Shown piece by piece: positions 8,107 through 16,093 of a stretch of 64,000 bases of DNA. The position numbers and the translations under genes are program-made. The notes beneath the pieces were generated by a model, which was not told the DNA's origin, did no database searches, and was given only the letters and a program-made list of their open reading frames with translations. Source of the DNA: Bacteroidota bacterium (GTDB taxonomy: Bacteria; Bacteroidota; Bacteroidia; B-17B0; Aurantibacillaceae); NCBI GenBank assembly GCA_017303905.1, contig JAFLBH010000001.1, positions 1,031,809-1,095,808 of the forward strand, in the 5' to 3' direction. The first letter of the stretch is position 1. Each line of letters begins with the position of its first letter.

Positions 8107-8451
8107 TCAATCTCCTTCACTAAGGAGCAATGAGACTTCCTCTTTTAATTTCGGAATATGATTAATCACGATGCTCCAAATTAACTCATCAGATATTTTG
8201 TCATAACCGTGAATGATGCGGTTACGTGTGCCAACAATTTTGTCTGCATTGTTTAGTTTGAAATCAGGGTTCTTTTTTGAAATTCTGTTAACTGCCTCGC
8301 CTATAATTTCCAAATCCCTTTCAATCGCTCTTTTTGTTTTAATGTCGGCTACATACTCTTCAAATAGTTTTTGTTTGCCATCATAATAACTTTCAATCTC
8401 ATTGATGGATTGAAGTACGTCGTATAGCCAGGTTTTAATCTCTATGTCCAT
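8107..8451 (-). CDS. HepT-like HEPN-domain toxin (DUF86)
   Basis: A 114-residue all-helical protein with the HEPN ribonuclease motif R76-NRII-H81-G-Y83 (RX4HXY). In the characterised HepT/MntA (type VII) systems the antitoxin adds AMP residues to this tyrosine and so silences the RNase. Preceding blocks KTKRAIERDLEIIGEAVNRISK are typical of DUF86. The start overlaps the end of the upstream MntA gene by 17 bp, so they are translated together. It lies between two heptamer arrays in the accessory island. Confidence 0.85.
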   Translation of the reverse strand: MDIEIKTWLYDVLQSINEIESYYDGKQKLFEEYVADIKTKRAIERDLEIIGEAVNRISKKNPDFKLNNADKIVGTRNRIIHGYDKISDELIWSIVINHIPKLKEEVSLLLSEGD

Positions 8452-8758
8452 ACACTATTTGTTTGGATGAGTCAATAGATTCTCTTAAGAAAGGATTATT
8501 AATGGCTTTATCCTCCAATAAATCTACTGGTCTTTGAAGTATTTTTTCAAGTGAACTTTTCAAATTAAAATAATTGTCGGCGTAATCATAAAGGCTAACA
8601 TTGTTAAACGAAACAATAAAATCAACATCACTTTTTTTTGAAAATCCGGGAGTTAGAACAGAGCCAAAAACAAAGAGTTTAGAGACGTTATATTTTGAAC
8701 ATAAGTCCCTGATTAAATCAATATTTGACTCTAAAATACCCATAAGGTAAAGATACAT
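8435..8758 (-). CDS. MntA-like nucleotidyltransferase antitoxin
   Basis: A 107-residue minimal nucleotidyltransferase with the exact GSX10DXD motif: G32-S33, then ten residues, D44-V45-D46. Such MNT proteins are the antitoxin of type VII HEPN/MNT systems and neutralise HepT by AMPylating it. The gene precedes and overlaps hepT, the usual order. Two starts are possible, ATG 8758 or ATG 8743; the second (MGILESN) matches the family length better. No Shine-Dalgarno site is visible for either. Confidence 0.85.
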   Translation of the reverse strand: MYLYLMGILESNIDLIRDLCSKYNVSKLFVFGSVLTPGFSKKSDVDFIVSFNNVSLYDYADNYFNLKSSLEKILQRPVDLLEDKAINNPFLRESIDSSKQIVYGHRD

Positions 8759-8792
8759 TATTTTTTGTTGATTTTCAACCTTAAGAACTATG

Positions 8793-8827
8793 GACTCTCA
8801 GTCTACGAGCTACGAACTACCAACTAA
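8793..8827. repeat. Heptamer array, right edge of accessory island
   Basis: Five consecutive 7-nt units run from 8793 to 8827, among them GAGCTAC (8807-8813) and GAACTAC (8814-8820). Bases 8810-8825 are the inverted copy of 4775-4790 with one mismatch. The array encodes the last codons and stop (VGSS-stop) of the heptosyltransferase gene. Confidence 0.6.
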
Positions 8828-9772
8828 TCTCACATCAATCTCATTCATGCATTTGAAATGTCCTTTCGGGCATTTACCGTAACCTAACTTAGAACAAGGA
8901 CGGCATTTTAAATTTTTTACTTCTAATAGTTGACTGCCTTCACCCGCTTTATATGGATACATACCAAACTCAGGAATGGTATTTCCCCACAACGAATAAA
9001 TCTTTTTGCCAAAGGCTGAAGCAATGTGCATGAGTCCGGTGTCGGAGGTTATTATAAATGATGAATGTTGAATGATGGATGCGGATTGATTGAGCGAGTA
9101 GTTACCGCAAATGTTGATGGCGTTTTTACATTTTGAAACCACTTGCTCCGCTATGCTTGAATCTTCTTTTCCTCCCAATAAAACAAGAGGGAGTTTAGAG
9201 TTGTTACAGATTTCAATTAATTTATTTACCGGAATTTTTTTGGTGTAATAAGAACCGCCCACCACCAAAGCTATGTAACCTTTGTTTAATTCAGAATGAA
9301 TGGTGCTGAGGTCGACATTGTCTTTTTCCGAAATAAAATAATCTAATCCCTTGCCGTCATCTTTTACGCCTAATGAACTAACGGTTTGCAGATAGCGCTG
9401 AACGATGTGTATATCGGGTAAAAGGTTTTTACTCTTTAAAGCAACAGCTAAAAATTTTCTGACATTTAACTTATCAAAGGCTACACTTTTTTTTCCGAGC
9501 GCTAACTTTAAACGGCGGCTGCGAAGATTGTTGTGCAGATCGACCAACACATCGTAGTTTTCCTTTTTAAGTGCCGGAATAACTTCATTAATATCTTTTT
9601 CGAACGTAATGAGTTTATGAATATAGGGATTGTGTTCCAGTGTACTTTTAAAAGAAGCTTTGCATACAAAATGAATTTCAGCATTTTTAATTTGTTGCGC
9701 ACAACAACGAACCACCGGCGTTGTTAAAACAATATCGCCGATAGAGCTGAAACGTATGATAAGAATTTTCAA
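8810..9772 (-). CDS. ADP-heptose:LPS heptosyltransferase-like protein (GT9)
   Basis: A 320-residue glycosyltransferase family 9 protein: N-terminal KILIIRFSSIGDIVLTTPVVR, central LPLVLLGGKED, and the C-terminal donor-binding blocks FIITSDTGLMHIASAFGKKIYSLWGNT. Family members transfer heptose from ADP-heptose to the lipopolysaccharide core at the cytoplasmic membrane. The Cys-rich tail LKCRPCSKLGYGKCPKGHFKCM is common in Bacteroidota members. The last residues (VGSS) and stop come from the heptamer array at 8793-8827, so the C-terminus may have been altered when the island inserted. Confidence 0.85.
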   Translation of the reverse strand: MKILIIRFSSIGDIVLTTPVVRCCAQQIKNAEIHFVCKASFKSTLEHNPYIHKLITFEKDINEVIPALKKENYDVLVDLHNNLRSRRLKLALGKKSVAFDKLNVRKFLAVALKSKNLLPDIHIVQRYLQTVSSLGVKDDGKGLDYFISEKDNVDLSTIHSELNKGYIALVVGGSYYTKKIPVNKLIEICNNSKLPLVLLGGKEDSSIAEQVVSKCKNAINICGNYSLNQSASIIQHSSFIITSDTGLMHIASAFGKKIYSLWGNTIPEFGMYPYKAGEGSQLLEVKNLKCRPCSKLGYGKCPKGHFKCMNEIDVRLVGSS

Positions 9773-9782
9773 TTAAATAAGT

Positions 9783-9790
9783 TAACTTTG
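9783..9790 (+). promoter_or_regulatory. Possible -7 box before tatD
   Basis: TAACTTTG fits TAnnTTTG and lies 27 nt before the tatD ATG, in the 45-bp gap to the divergent heptosyltransferase gene. No convincing -33 box was seen. Confidence 0.25.
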
Positions 9791-9817
9791 TAAAGTTAGC
9801 AAATTGATTTAATTTTC

Positions 9818-10576
9818 ATGTTCATCGATACACATACACATCTTTATTCCGAAGAATTCAATCACGATCGTAATCAGATTATCAAAAAAGCCATAGGTGC
9901 CGGCGTTAAGAAATTATTTTTGCCCAATATCGACAGCACAAGCATTGAGGGGATGTTGCAATTGGAAAAGGAATATCCTGAGAATTGCTTTCCTATGATG
10001 GGTTTGCATCCTTGTTCGGTAAATGAAAATGTGGAGCAGGAATTAAAAATTGTGGAAGAGTGGTTAGGGAAAAGAAAGTTTTGCGCGGTTGGTGAAATCG
10101 GTATGGATTTATATTGGGATAAAACTTTTTTCGAGCAGCAAAAAATGGCCTTTCAAAAACAAATTGATTGGGCTTTGCACTATGATTTACCCATTGTGAT
10201 TCACTGTCGCGATGCCTTTGATGAAATATTCGATGTATTGTCTGCAAATAAAAAATTACCAAAAGGAATTTTCCATTGTTTCAGCGGAAATTTAGAGCAA
10301 GCGAATAAAATAATTGAATTGGGATTTAAATTGGGAATTGGCGGCGTGGTGACGTTTAAAAATTCGGGCTTGGATAAAGTGGTTGAGCAATTAGATATGC
10401 AACATTTAGTTTTGGAAACGGATTCGCCTTATTTAGCGCCGGTACCGTTTCGAGGAAAGCGTAACGAAAGTTCCTATTTGATGATGGTTGCCGAAAAGGT
10501 TGCGCAACTCAAGAACTCAACAATTGCTGAAGTAGCAGAAATTACCACCAAAAACGCGGAGGAAATTTTTAATTGA
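9818..10576 (+). CDS. tatD: TatD family metal-dependent hydrolase
   Basis: The 252-residue TIM-barrel hydrolase shows all family motifs: DTHTHLYSEEF at the N-terminus (HxH metal site), GEIGMDLYWD, IVIHCRDAFDE, GIFHCFSG and LVLETDSPYLAP. TatD proteins are cytoplasmic 3'-5' DNA exonucleases or D-aminoacyl-tRNA/nuclease-like hydrolases; the precise substrate is not determined. Its length is standard (250-265). It is divergent from the heptosyltransferase gene and followed by a repeat-rich spacer. Confidence 0.9.
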   Translation: MFIDTHTHLYSEEFNHDRNQIIKKAIGAGVKKLFLPNIDSTSIEGMLQLEKEYPENCFPMMGLHPCSVNENVEQELKIVEEWLGKRKFCAVGEIGMDLYWDKTFFEQQKMAFQKQIDWALHYDLPIVIHCRDAFDEIFDVLSANKKLPKGIFHCFSGNLEQANKIIELGFKLGIGGVVTFKNSGLDKVVEQLDMQHLVLETDSPYLAPVPFRGKRNESSYLMMVAEKVAQLKNSTIAEVAEITTKNAEEIFN

Positions 10577-10585
10577 GGTCTCCCG

Positions 10586-10702
10586 CAGATAGCGCGGATT
10601 TACGCAGAGGATTTAAAATATATAAATGGTCAGTTCGTCTCAATGGCTATCGGGAGTAGTCGCGAACTGATATAACGTGTCTCGACTCCGCTCAACGTGA
10701 CA
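10586..10702. repeat. Intergenic palindromic repeat elements
   Basis: The spacer after tatD contains CGCAGATAGCGCGG-type sequence (from 10589), a hairpin with perfect arms TCAGTTCG (10630-10637) and CGAACTGA (10663-10670), and ACGTGTCTCGACTCCGCTCA from 10675. Similar TTCGAGCGTAGTCGAGAAC sequence recurs at 42032-42050, and TTTCGAGCGATAGCG at 50590. These look like dispersed REP-like elements and may act as transcript ends between convergent genes. Confidence 0.5.
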
Positions 10703-10704
10703 TA

Positions 10705-11034
10705 TTAAATAAATTCTTCGCGTTTAAAATAATCGACAATGGCATCAATGATTAATTTGTTTTGATGCTTTGGCTCCAGAAATGGTAAATTCTCTTTTAA
10801 TTCCCAATGCGGCCATCCTTCTTCATCACGACCTTTATACTCGTAAAAACCAAAGGGCTCCAATAGTGTGCAAATCGCAATATGCATCACTTCCAGTTTT
10901 TGATCCTTTTTAAATTTTTGATGAAGTTTGCCGAGCTCTTGCAATCCGATTAAATATAAAATGGCATCATAATCCATTTCATTGCCGAAGCGCTCATTTA
11001 GTTTTTCCTGTAATACTTGCCAATCACTTTTCAT
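10705..11034 (-). CDS. Conserved hypothetical protein, engB-linked
   Basis: A 109-residue soluble protein starting MKSDWQVLQEKLNERFGNEMDYDAILYLIGLQELG. I do not recognise a named family; it looks like the small Bacteroidota proteins found next to engB. I chose the ATG at 11034 rather than the longer frame from 11142, because the extra 36 residues lie wholly inside engB and look like out-of-frame sequence. With this start the overlap with engB is 11 bp, indicating translational coupling. No membrane segment or signal peptide; no function can be assigned. Confidence 0.6.
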   Translation of the reverse strand: MKSDWQVLQEKLNERFGNEMDYDAILYLIGLQELGKLHQKFKKDQKLEVMHIAICTLLEPFGFYEYKGRDEEGWPHWELKENLPFLEPKHQNKLIIDAIVDYFKREEFI

Positions 11035-11641
11035 CTCTATCGCGCTTAAACAAATCAAAATGGGCTTCAATAAATTCCAACAAATCTTCTTTACCTGTCT
11101 TTTTCTCGGCGGAGGTGATGATGTAATTTGGTTCGTCTTCAAAAATGTAAGACACCTTTAATAAGTAATTTTCCAGATTTTTTTTCAATTCACTTTTACT
11201 GAGTTTATCGGCTTTTGTGAATACAATACAAAACGGAACATTTTTTTTGCCGAGCCATTCCATAAATTCCGCGTCAATTTGCTGAAGCGGTAATCGGTAA
11301 TCAACCAATACAAATAAACAAACAAGATTACTGCGCGTGGTAATATAATCTGTAATGATTTTTTCAAATTCGCCTCTAACAACTTTACTTGTTTTAGCGT
11401 AACCGTATCCGGGCAAATCCACCAAATACCAATTATCATTAATTAAAAAATGATTAATGATTTTTGTTTTTCCGGGAGTGGAAGAGGTGTGTGCTAATTT
11501 ATTATTGTTGCACAACATGTTAATGAGTGAACTCTTTCCAACGTTGCTTCGTCCAATAAAAGCATACTCCGGCATCACCGGTTTAGGGCATTCCGTTATT
11601 TTGGCCGATGACTTGGCGAATATGGCTTTTTTTATTTGCAA
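11024..11641 (-). CDS. engB: Ribosome biogenesis GTPase EngB/YsxC
   Basis: A 205-residue single-domain Ras-like GTPase. The P-loop GRSNVGKSSLIN (about residues 30-41), switch TPGKTKIINHF, G3 DLPGYGYAK, G4 FTKADKL and G5 TSAEKKTG are all present. EngB is needed for assembly of the large ribosomal subunit in the cytoplasm. Length matches the family. It is followed with overlap by a small unknown gene and lies 11 bp after the GlsB-like gene on the same strand, so the three are probably co-transcribed. Confidence 0.93.
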   Translation of the reverse strand: MQIKKAIFAKSSAKITECPKPVMPEYAFIGRSNVGKSSLINMLCNNNKLAHTSSTPGKTKIINHFLINDNWYLVDLPGYGYAKTSKVVRGEFEKIITDYITTRSNLVCLFVLVDYRLPLQQIDAEFMEWLGKKNVPFCIVFTKADKLSKSELKKNLENYLLKVSYIFEDEPNYIITSAEKKTGKEDLLEFIEAHFDLFKRDRDEK

Positions 11642-11652
11642 GATAATTTCAA

Positions 11653-12597
11653 TTAAAGCAATCCTTTTTCCTGTAAGTAGGAATTAAGATGGCGTTCTTT
11701 TTTGCTTTCATAAATATCGGAAATCCTCACCAGGATACCGGTTTCTTCAACGCCACCAAACGTTGGGTTAATGGCAGTACCAAAAACACGCATGGTGCTC
11801 GATAAATTCATGTAAGCATTCATCAACGGCGGAATGTTTTCACCCAAGGCACGTACTTTTTTGTTTAAAACACTGTGTCCTTCTTTATACGGTAAATTTT
11901 TTATTTCATTCAAAAAATCGGTAACATCCGTTTTATGTTGAACCGAATGAATGGGTTTAACTAAGTTATCCGGATCCGGAAAATAATGTTTTAAAAAAGC
12001 GAGTATATAATCACGTGCCGTTACATTAAAATCGGTGTACATGGTTACTTTACCATAATAGTATTGAATGTATGGGTTGTCGATTACAATGGCTCCCAAT
12101 CCGTCCCATAAATTATCCAAACTAAATAAGCCCTTTCTGAATTGCTCCGAAGGTTGATACATGGGTTGAATAAACGAGCGACCTAATTCAATAGTATAGG
12201 GTAGAAATTCAGCATAAAATTTCGGACTGAAATCAAATAGTTCGGTCGTTGCTAAATGTACTTTTCCATCTCTAAATTCGGCATCTTTACAGGCAATATA
12301 GCGGTAGGCTCCAACTATTTCCTGATCTTCCGGGTTCCAAACCAATAATTGCTTATAAGGATGTGAGCTTAAATCATATTCATCTATATCAATTTCTTTA
12401 CCGGTTCCGCCACCGGCATGTCTAAAGGTCACCTCACGTAAACGGCCGATTTCACGCATAACGTTAGGCGAATCGTTATTAGTGATAATATAAATTTCGT
12501 TATTGCCGTTATTGGTCTTACGCACATAGCGGTCTTTGTTCAATTCGGCCACAAGGGCCTCTCTTGGAACTTTGTCAATTATTGGCTGCATAGTCAA
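11653..12597 (-). CDS. GNAT-type N-acyltransferase, GlsB/hemolysin-like
   Basis: The 314-residue protein has the acyltransferase core seen in the OlsB/hemolysin-like GNAT group: VMREIGRLREVTFRHAGGGTGKEIDIDEYD (about residues 45-75), LLVWNPEDQEIVGAYRYI and YTIELGRSFIQPMYQ. In Bacteroides the related GlsB makes N-acyl-glycine, the first step of glycine (ornithine-like) lipid synthesis, and that is the likeliest role. The O-acyltransferase partner GlsA is not adjacent here, so the assignment stays tentative. Start at ATG 12597 or 12591. Confidence 0.6.
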   Translation of the reverse strand: MTMQPIIDKVPREALVAELNKDRYVRKTNNGNNEIYIITNNDSPNVMREIGRLREVTFRHAGGGTGKEIDIDEYDLSSHPYKQLLVWNPEDQEIVGAYRYIACKDAEFRDGKVHLATTELFDFSPKFYAEFLPYTIELGRSFIQPMYQPSEQFRKGLFSLDNLWDGLGAIVIDNPYIQYYYGKVTMYTDFNVTARDYILAFLKHYFPDPDNLVKPIHSVQHKTDVTDFLNEIKNLPYKEGHSVLNKKVRALGENIPPLMNAYMNLSSTMRVFGTAINPTFGGVEETGILVRISDIYESKKERHLNSYLQEKGLL

Positions 12598-12681
12598 TAG
12601 GCCATAAAGATAACCATTAAAGTAGCAAACTAAAATGCTAATAATCCATAATTTTATTATCTTTACATAAACTTTTAAGAA

Positions 12682-12918
12682 ATGAAGAAGTTATTGATAT
12701 TGGTTCCGGCTCTTTTTATGATGATTTCTTGTAAAAAGAATTACAGTTGTACTTGTAACGAAGTAAGTACTGTGCAAAATGGTGGTTATATTAACCAAAC
12801 ACAGTATAACGTGAAAGAATACAACGAGCAAGGAGCACGCGACCGTTGTACAGATATGTACGTTAACAATGTGGCGCCTAAAGGCGATCACAAGTGTGAA
12901 GTCATGAACGTTAAATAA
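12682..12918 (+). CDS. Small cysteine-rich lipoprotein
   Basis: A 78-residue protein with a short signal peptide ending in a lipobox (MMISC, Cys at residue 17), so it is expected to be lipidated and anchored in the envelope. The mature part KKNYSCTCNEVST...GARDRCTDMYVNNVAPKGDHKCEV holds several further cysteines that could form disulfides. No family recognised. It ends 14 bp before the PaaY-like gene on the same strand. Confidence 0.7.
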   Translation: MKKLLILVPALFMMISCKKNYSCTCNEVSTVQNGGYINQTQYNVKEYNEQGARDRCTDMYVNNVAPKGDHKCEVMNVK

Positions 12919-12932
12919 TTTGCCGGCTAAAA

Positions 12933-13631
12933 ATGGCAAATGTGTTCGAATTTAACGGGTATAAACCTGTTATACATAAATCCGCTTTTATTCATCCAAA
13001 TGCAACCGTAACCGGTAATGTTATTATTGGTCGCGATGTATATGTTGGTCCCGGTGCTGCTATTCGTGGCGATTGGGGACAAATCATCATTGAAGATGGA
13101 TGTAACGTTCAGGAAAATTGCACGATTCATATGTTTCCTGGCACTACTGTCTTGTTAAAAGAGGGGGCTCATATCGGCCACGGAGCTATTATTCATGGCG
13201 GTACCATTGGTAAAAATGTATTAGTGGGGATGAATAGTGTAGTGATGGATAATGTGGTCGTTGGTGATGAGTGTATCATTGGCGCCCTTTGTTTTGTTCC
13301 TGCCGATACGGTAATACCAAAACGTAAGGTAGTGGTTGGAAATCCCGGAAAAGTGATCAAAGATGTAAGTGATGCCATGATTGCCTGGAAGACAGAAGGT
13401 ACAAAGCTGTATCAGCAGTTACCTTATGAATGTCATACCACTTTAAGGGAATGTGAGCCATTGCAGCGTGAGCCGGCCTACCGTCCTGTGCAACAGGATA
13501 TTTATAAAACCTGGGCTGATACCAAAAAGCCTTCCGCAACTCCTAAAAAGGAGAATGTAAAATCTAAAAAAGAACCTAAAAAGCAGGCTAAAAAAGCACC
13601 TATTTCTAAGTCAAAAAAGAAAAAGAAATAG
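12933..13631 (+). CDS. PaaY/gamma-carbonic-anhydrase-like hexapeptide protein
   Basis: Residues 1-170 form a left-handed beta-helix of hexapeptide repeats (FIHPNATVTGNVIIGRDVYVGPGAAIRGDWG...), with the histidines AHIGHGAIIHG that bind zinc in gamma-class carbonic anhydrases and PaaY. PaaY is a thioesterase/carbonic anhydrase-like protein of phenylacetate metabolism. The sequence is closest to the PaaY group (IRGDWGQIIIEDGCNVQENCTIH), and a PaaG-like gene occurs at 41228. The last 40 residues are an unusual lysine-rich tail (KKENVKSKKEPKKQAKKAP...SKKKKK), probably disordered and nucleic-acid or membrane binding. Confidence 0.8.
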   Translation: MANVFEFNGYKPVIHKSAFIHPNATVTGNVIIGRDVYVGPGAAIRGDWGQIIIEDGCNVQENCTIHMFPGTTVLLKEGAHIGHGAIIHGGTIGKNVLVGMNSVVMDNVVVGDECIIGALCFVPADTVIPKRKVVVGNPGKVIKDVSDAMIAWKTEGTKLYQQLPYECHTTLRECEPLQREPAYRPVQQDIYKTWADTKKPSATPKKENVKSKKEPKKQAKKAPISKSKKKKK

Positions 13632-13673
13632 TTCTTTGCAGGTTATTTTAAATCAATTAGCTTTATAATTCTA

Positions 13674-13693
13674 ATCCCGATAGTTATCGGGAT
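13674..13693. terminator. Hairpin after the PaaY-like gene
   Basis: Nine-bp perfect arms ATCCCGATA and TATCGGGAT with a GT loop, 43 nt after the stop codon. No T-run follows, so it may be a weak terminator or one of the ATCCCGATA-type palindromes common in Bacteroidota intergenic DNA. Otherwise the 172-bp gap shows nothing. Confidence 0.45.
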
Positions 13694-13803
13694 AAAATTG
13701 TATTCCTAAAATTATGTTAAGATTACAATTTTGATTTAAATACGCTCTTTATTGGCATTTTATTTGATTTAAATACTTTCAATATTTGTAAAATCTAAAC
13801 ACT

Positions 13804-14316
13804 ATGAAAAAATTATTTTTATTGGCTATTGCCTTCGTAACATTAACCGCCGCTGTAAAATCTGATGGTGATAAAATTCCTGCTGCAACGTTAAAAAAAC
13901 TGGATGGTTCCAAAGTGAACTCTTCTACTTTTAGCAATGACGGTAAACCTATCGTGATTAGTTTCTGGGCAACCTGGTGTAAGCCATGTAAGAAAGAATT
14001 GGACGCTATTGCTGAAAATTATGCCGATTGGCAAAAGGAAACCGGTGTTAAGTTAATCGCAATTTCTATTGATGATGCACGTAGCTCAAGTAAAGTAGTA
14101 ACCGATGTTAAGACCAAAGGTTGGGAATATGAGGTTTATATCGATGAAAATCAAGATTTCAAACGCGCTATGAATGTAAATAACGTACCTCATACTTTTT
14201 TAATTGACGGTAGCGGTAAAATAGTTTGGAGTCACAATTCTTATGCAGAGGGTGACGAAGATAAATTGTACGAAAACATTCAAGCATTAGCAAAGGGCGA
14301 AAAACTAAAGCACTAA
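13804..14316 (+). CDS. TlpA-like thioredoxin-fold protein
   Basis: A 170-residue exported protein with a signal peptide (KKLFLLAIAFVTLTAAVKS) and a TlpA/ResA thioredoxin domain. The redox motif W-C-K-P-C is in VISFWATWCKPCKKELD (about residues 50-66), and the cis-proline loop is NNVPHTFLID. It would reduce or shuffle disulfides, or handle periplasmic cysteines of envelope proteins. It lies 7 bp before the DUF6029 barrel gene and 1.8 kb before Omp28, which itself has a CxxC motif, so the three are probably one operon and pathway. Confidence 0.85.
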   Translation: MKKLFLLAIAFVTLTAAVKSDGDKIPAATLKKLDGSKVNSSTFSNDGKPIVISFWATWCKPCKKELDAIAENYADWQKETGVKLIAISIDDARSSSKVVTDVKTKGWEYEVYIDENQDFKRAMNVNNVPHTFLIDGSGKIVWSHNSYAEGDEDKLYENIQALAKGEKLKH

Positions 14317-14323
14317 AAAATTT

Positions 14324-16045
14324 ATGACGTTTTTAAAGACTTCGGTAAAGTTATTTCTTTTTGGAATTCTGGTTGCAGGTGTGCAAACCGTTAGAGCACA
14401 AAATCCGGTAGTAGATGAATTAAATTCAATACACGGAAATTTTCAGATAGATGCTCAATATTACGAAACCGATTCTTTAATTGGTGCTCCTAAAGTTCCG
14501 GAGAAATTATTATCGAACGTTTTTGGAAACATTAATTATACCCGTGGTAAATTTTCGGCGGGTGTTCGTTATGAAGCTTACAACAATGTTCGTCAGGGTT
14601 TCCTTCCTTCCTACAAAGGTGAAGGTATTGTCAATCGCTTTGCACGTTATCAAACGGATTTATTGGATATTACCATTGGTAATTTTTACGAGCAATTCGG
14701 AAACGGATTAATGTTGCGCGCTTACTACGAACCGGGATTACTTTATGACAATTCTATTGATGGAGCACGAATTATTTCAAGTCCTTATAAAGGTTTTACG
14801 TTTAAGGGAATTATTGGCAAGCAACGTTTATTCTTTGGAAAGGGACCGGGAATTGTGCGTGGCTTCGATGGAGAGTTAAACGTGAATGAATTGTTTGATT
14901 CTATTCTTGGTAACAAAAAAACACGTGTAATTTTAGGTGGAAGTTTCGTAAGTAAGTATCAAGCTGATCAAGACAATAACTTAGTAATTCCGGAGAATGT
15001 TGGTTGTTACGGCGGGCGTATTAACATTATCCGCGACGGATTTAATTTTAATACAGAGTACGCTTATAAAATAAATGATCCAACAGCAGATAATAATGGG
15101 TCGTATAAATTTGGCGATGCTTTATTTTCTACCATCTCTTACGCAGGAAAAGGATTCTCCATTTTACTTCAGGGAAAACGTCTGGATAACATGAGTTACC
15201 GCAGCGATAGAAATGAAAGCTTACAAAACTTATTAATTAATTATTTACCTGCAACTACAAAACAACATTCATATACCTTATTAGCATTGAACCCATACGC
15301 TACACAATTAAATGGCGAAATTGGATTCATGGCCGAATTACAGTATAAGGTAAAGAAAGGTTCAATCATTGGCGGTAAGTACGGAATGGAAATTACATTA
15401 AACTATTCTCAAGCTTCCGGTTTAAATCAATACGGTGTTTCCGATTCTTTAACTAGTAGAACCTATTATCAAACGAAATGGGATTTTGCCGAATTGGGTG
15501 ATGATAATAAGAGATACTATCACGATTTCTTTGTTGAAATCAATAAAAAGTTCAATAAAAAAATTAAGGCAACTTTTGTTTACGCGAATCAGTTTTATAA
15601 CCGTAATATTATTCAGTTTAATGCTCCTAATGCCGGTTACAAAAATCTACGTGCGCAAATTGGGGTGATTGATGTCACTTACAAATACAAATCATCTTCT
15701 TCTATCCGCTTTGAGTTTCAAGGATTGTTTGCAGAGAAAGTGGATGGAAAGGAAGTGGCAACGAACTCTAACTTAATTGCGAAAGGCGATTGGGCAACGG
15801 GTATGATCGAATGGTGGCCAAATGGACATTTATTCATTGCTGTTTTTGATCAATGGAATTTTGGTAACCCTGATCCTAAATTACAAGTTCATTATTATTT
15901 AGGAACGATTGGATATAACAAAGATGCACACCGTATTTCATTAAGTTATGGTAAACAAAGCGCCGGTATTTTTTGTGTTGGTGGTGTTTGCCGCGTAGTT
16001 CCTGCATCTAATGGTATAACATTATCTATAACCAGCAGCTTTTAA
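14324..16045 (+). CDS. DUF6029-like outer-membrane beta-barrel protein
   Basis: A 573-residue exported protein with a signal peptide (LFLFGILVAGVQTVRAQ) and alternating hydrophobic/polar strands with many aromatics throughout, ending in ...NGITLSITSSF, whose terminal Phe is typical of outer-membrane barrels. The start of the mature protein (SIHGNFQIDAQYY, GNINYTRGKFSAGVRYEAY, FYEQFGNGLMLRAYYE) matches my recollection of the Bacteroidota family DUF6029. Function unknown. It is sandwiched between a TlpA-like protein and Omp28 in one operon, which suggests a shared envelope process. Confidence 0.7.
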   Translation: MTFLKTSVKLFLFGILVAGVQTVRAQNPVVDELNSIHGNFQIDAQYYETDSLIGAPKVPEKLLSNVFGNINYTRGKFSAGVRYEAYNNVRQGFLPSYKGEGIVNRFARYQTDLLDITIGNFYEQFGNGLMLRAYYEPGLLYDNSIDGARIISSPYKGFTFKGIIGKQRLFFGKGPGIVRGFDGELNVNELFDSILGNKKTRVILGGSFVSKYQADQDNNLVIPENVGCYGGRINIIRDGFNFNTEYAYKINDPTADNNGSYKFGDALFSTISYAGKGFSILLQGKRLDNMSYRSDRNESLQNLLINYLPATTKQHSYTLLALNPYATQLNGEIGFMAELQYKVKKGSIIGGKYGMEITLNYSQASGLNQYGVSDSLTSRTYYQTKWDFAELGDDNKRYYHDFFVEINKKFNKKIKATFVYANQFYNRNIIQFNAPNAGYKNLRAQIGVIDVTYKYKSSSSIRFEFQGLFAEKVDGKEVATNSNLIAKGDWATGMIEWWPNGHLFIAVFDQWNFGNPDPKLQVHYYLGTIGYNKDAHRISLSYGKQSAGIFCVGGVCRVVPASNGITLSITSSF

Positions 16046-16093
16046 CAAATAGAAATTGATTAAATGATTAACTTAGGTATAGAAATCAAAAGC

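Noticed and set aside
11035-11142. N-terminal extension of the small engB-linked protein
   Set aside because: These codons lie inside engB in another frame and read as a random basic sequence; the ATG at 11034 gives a normal overlap.
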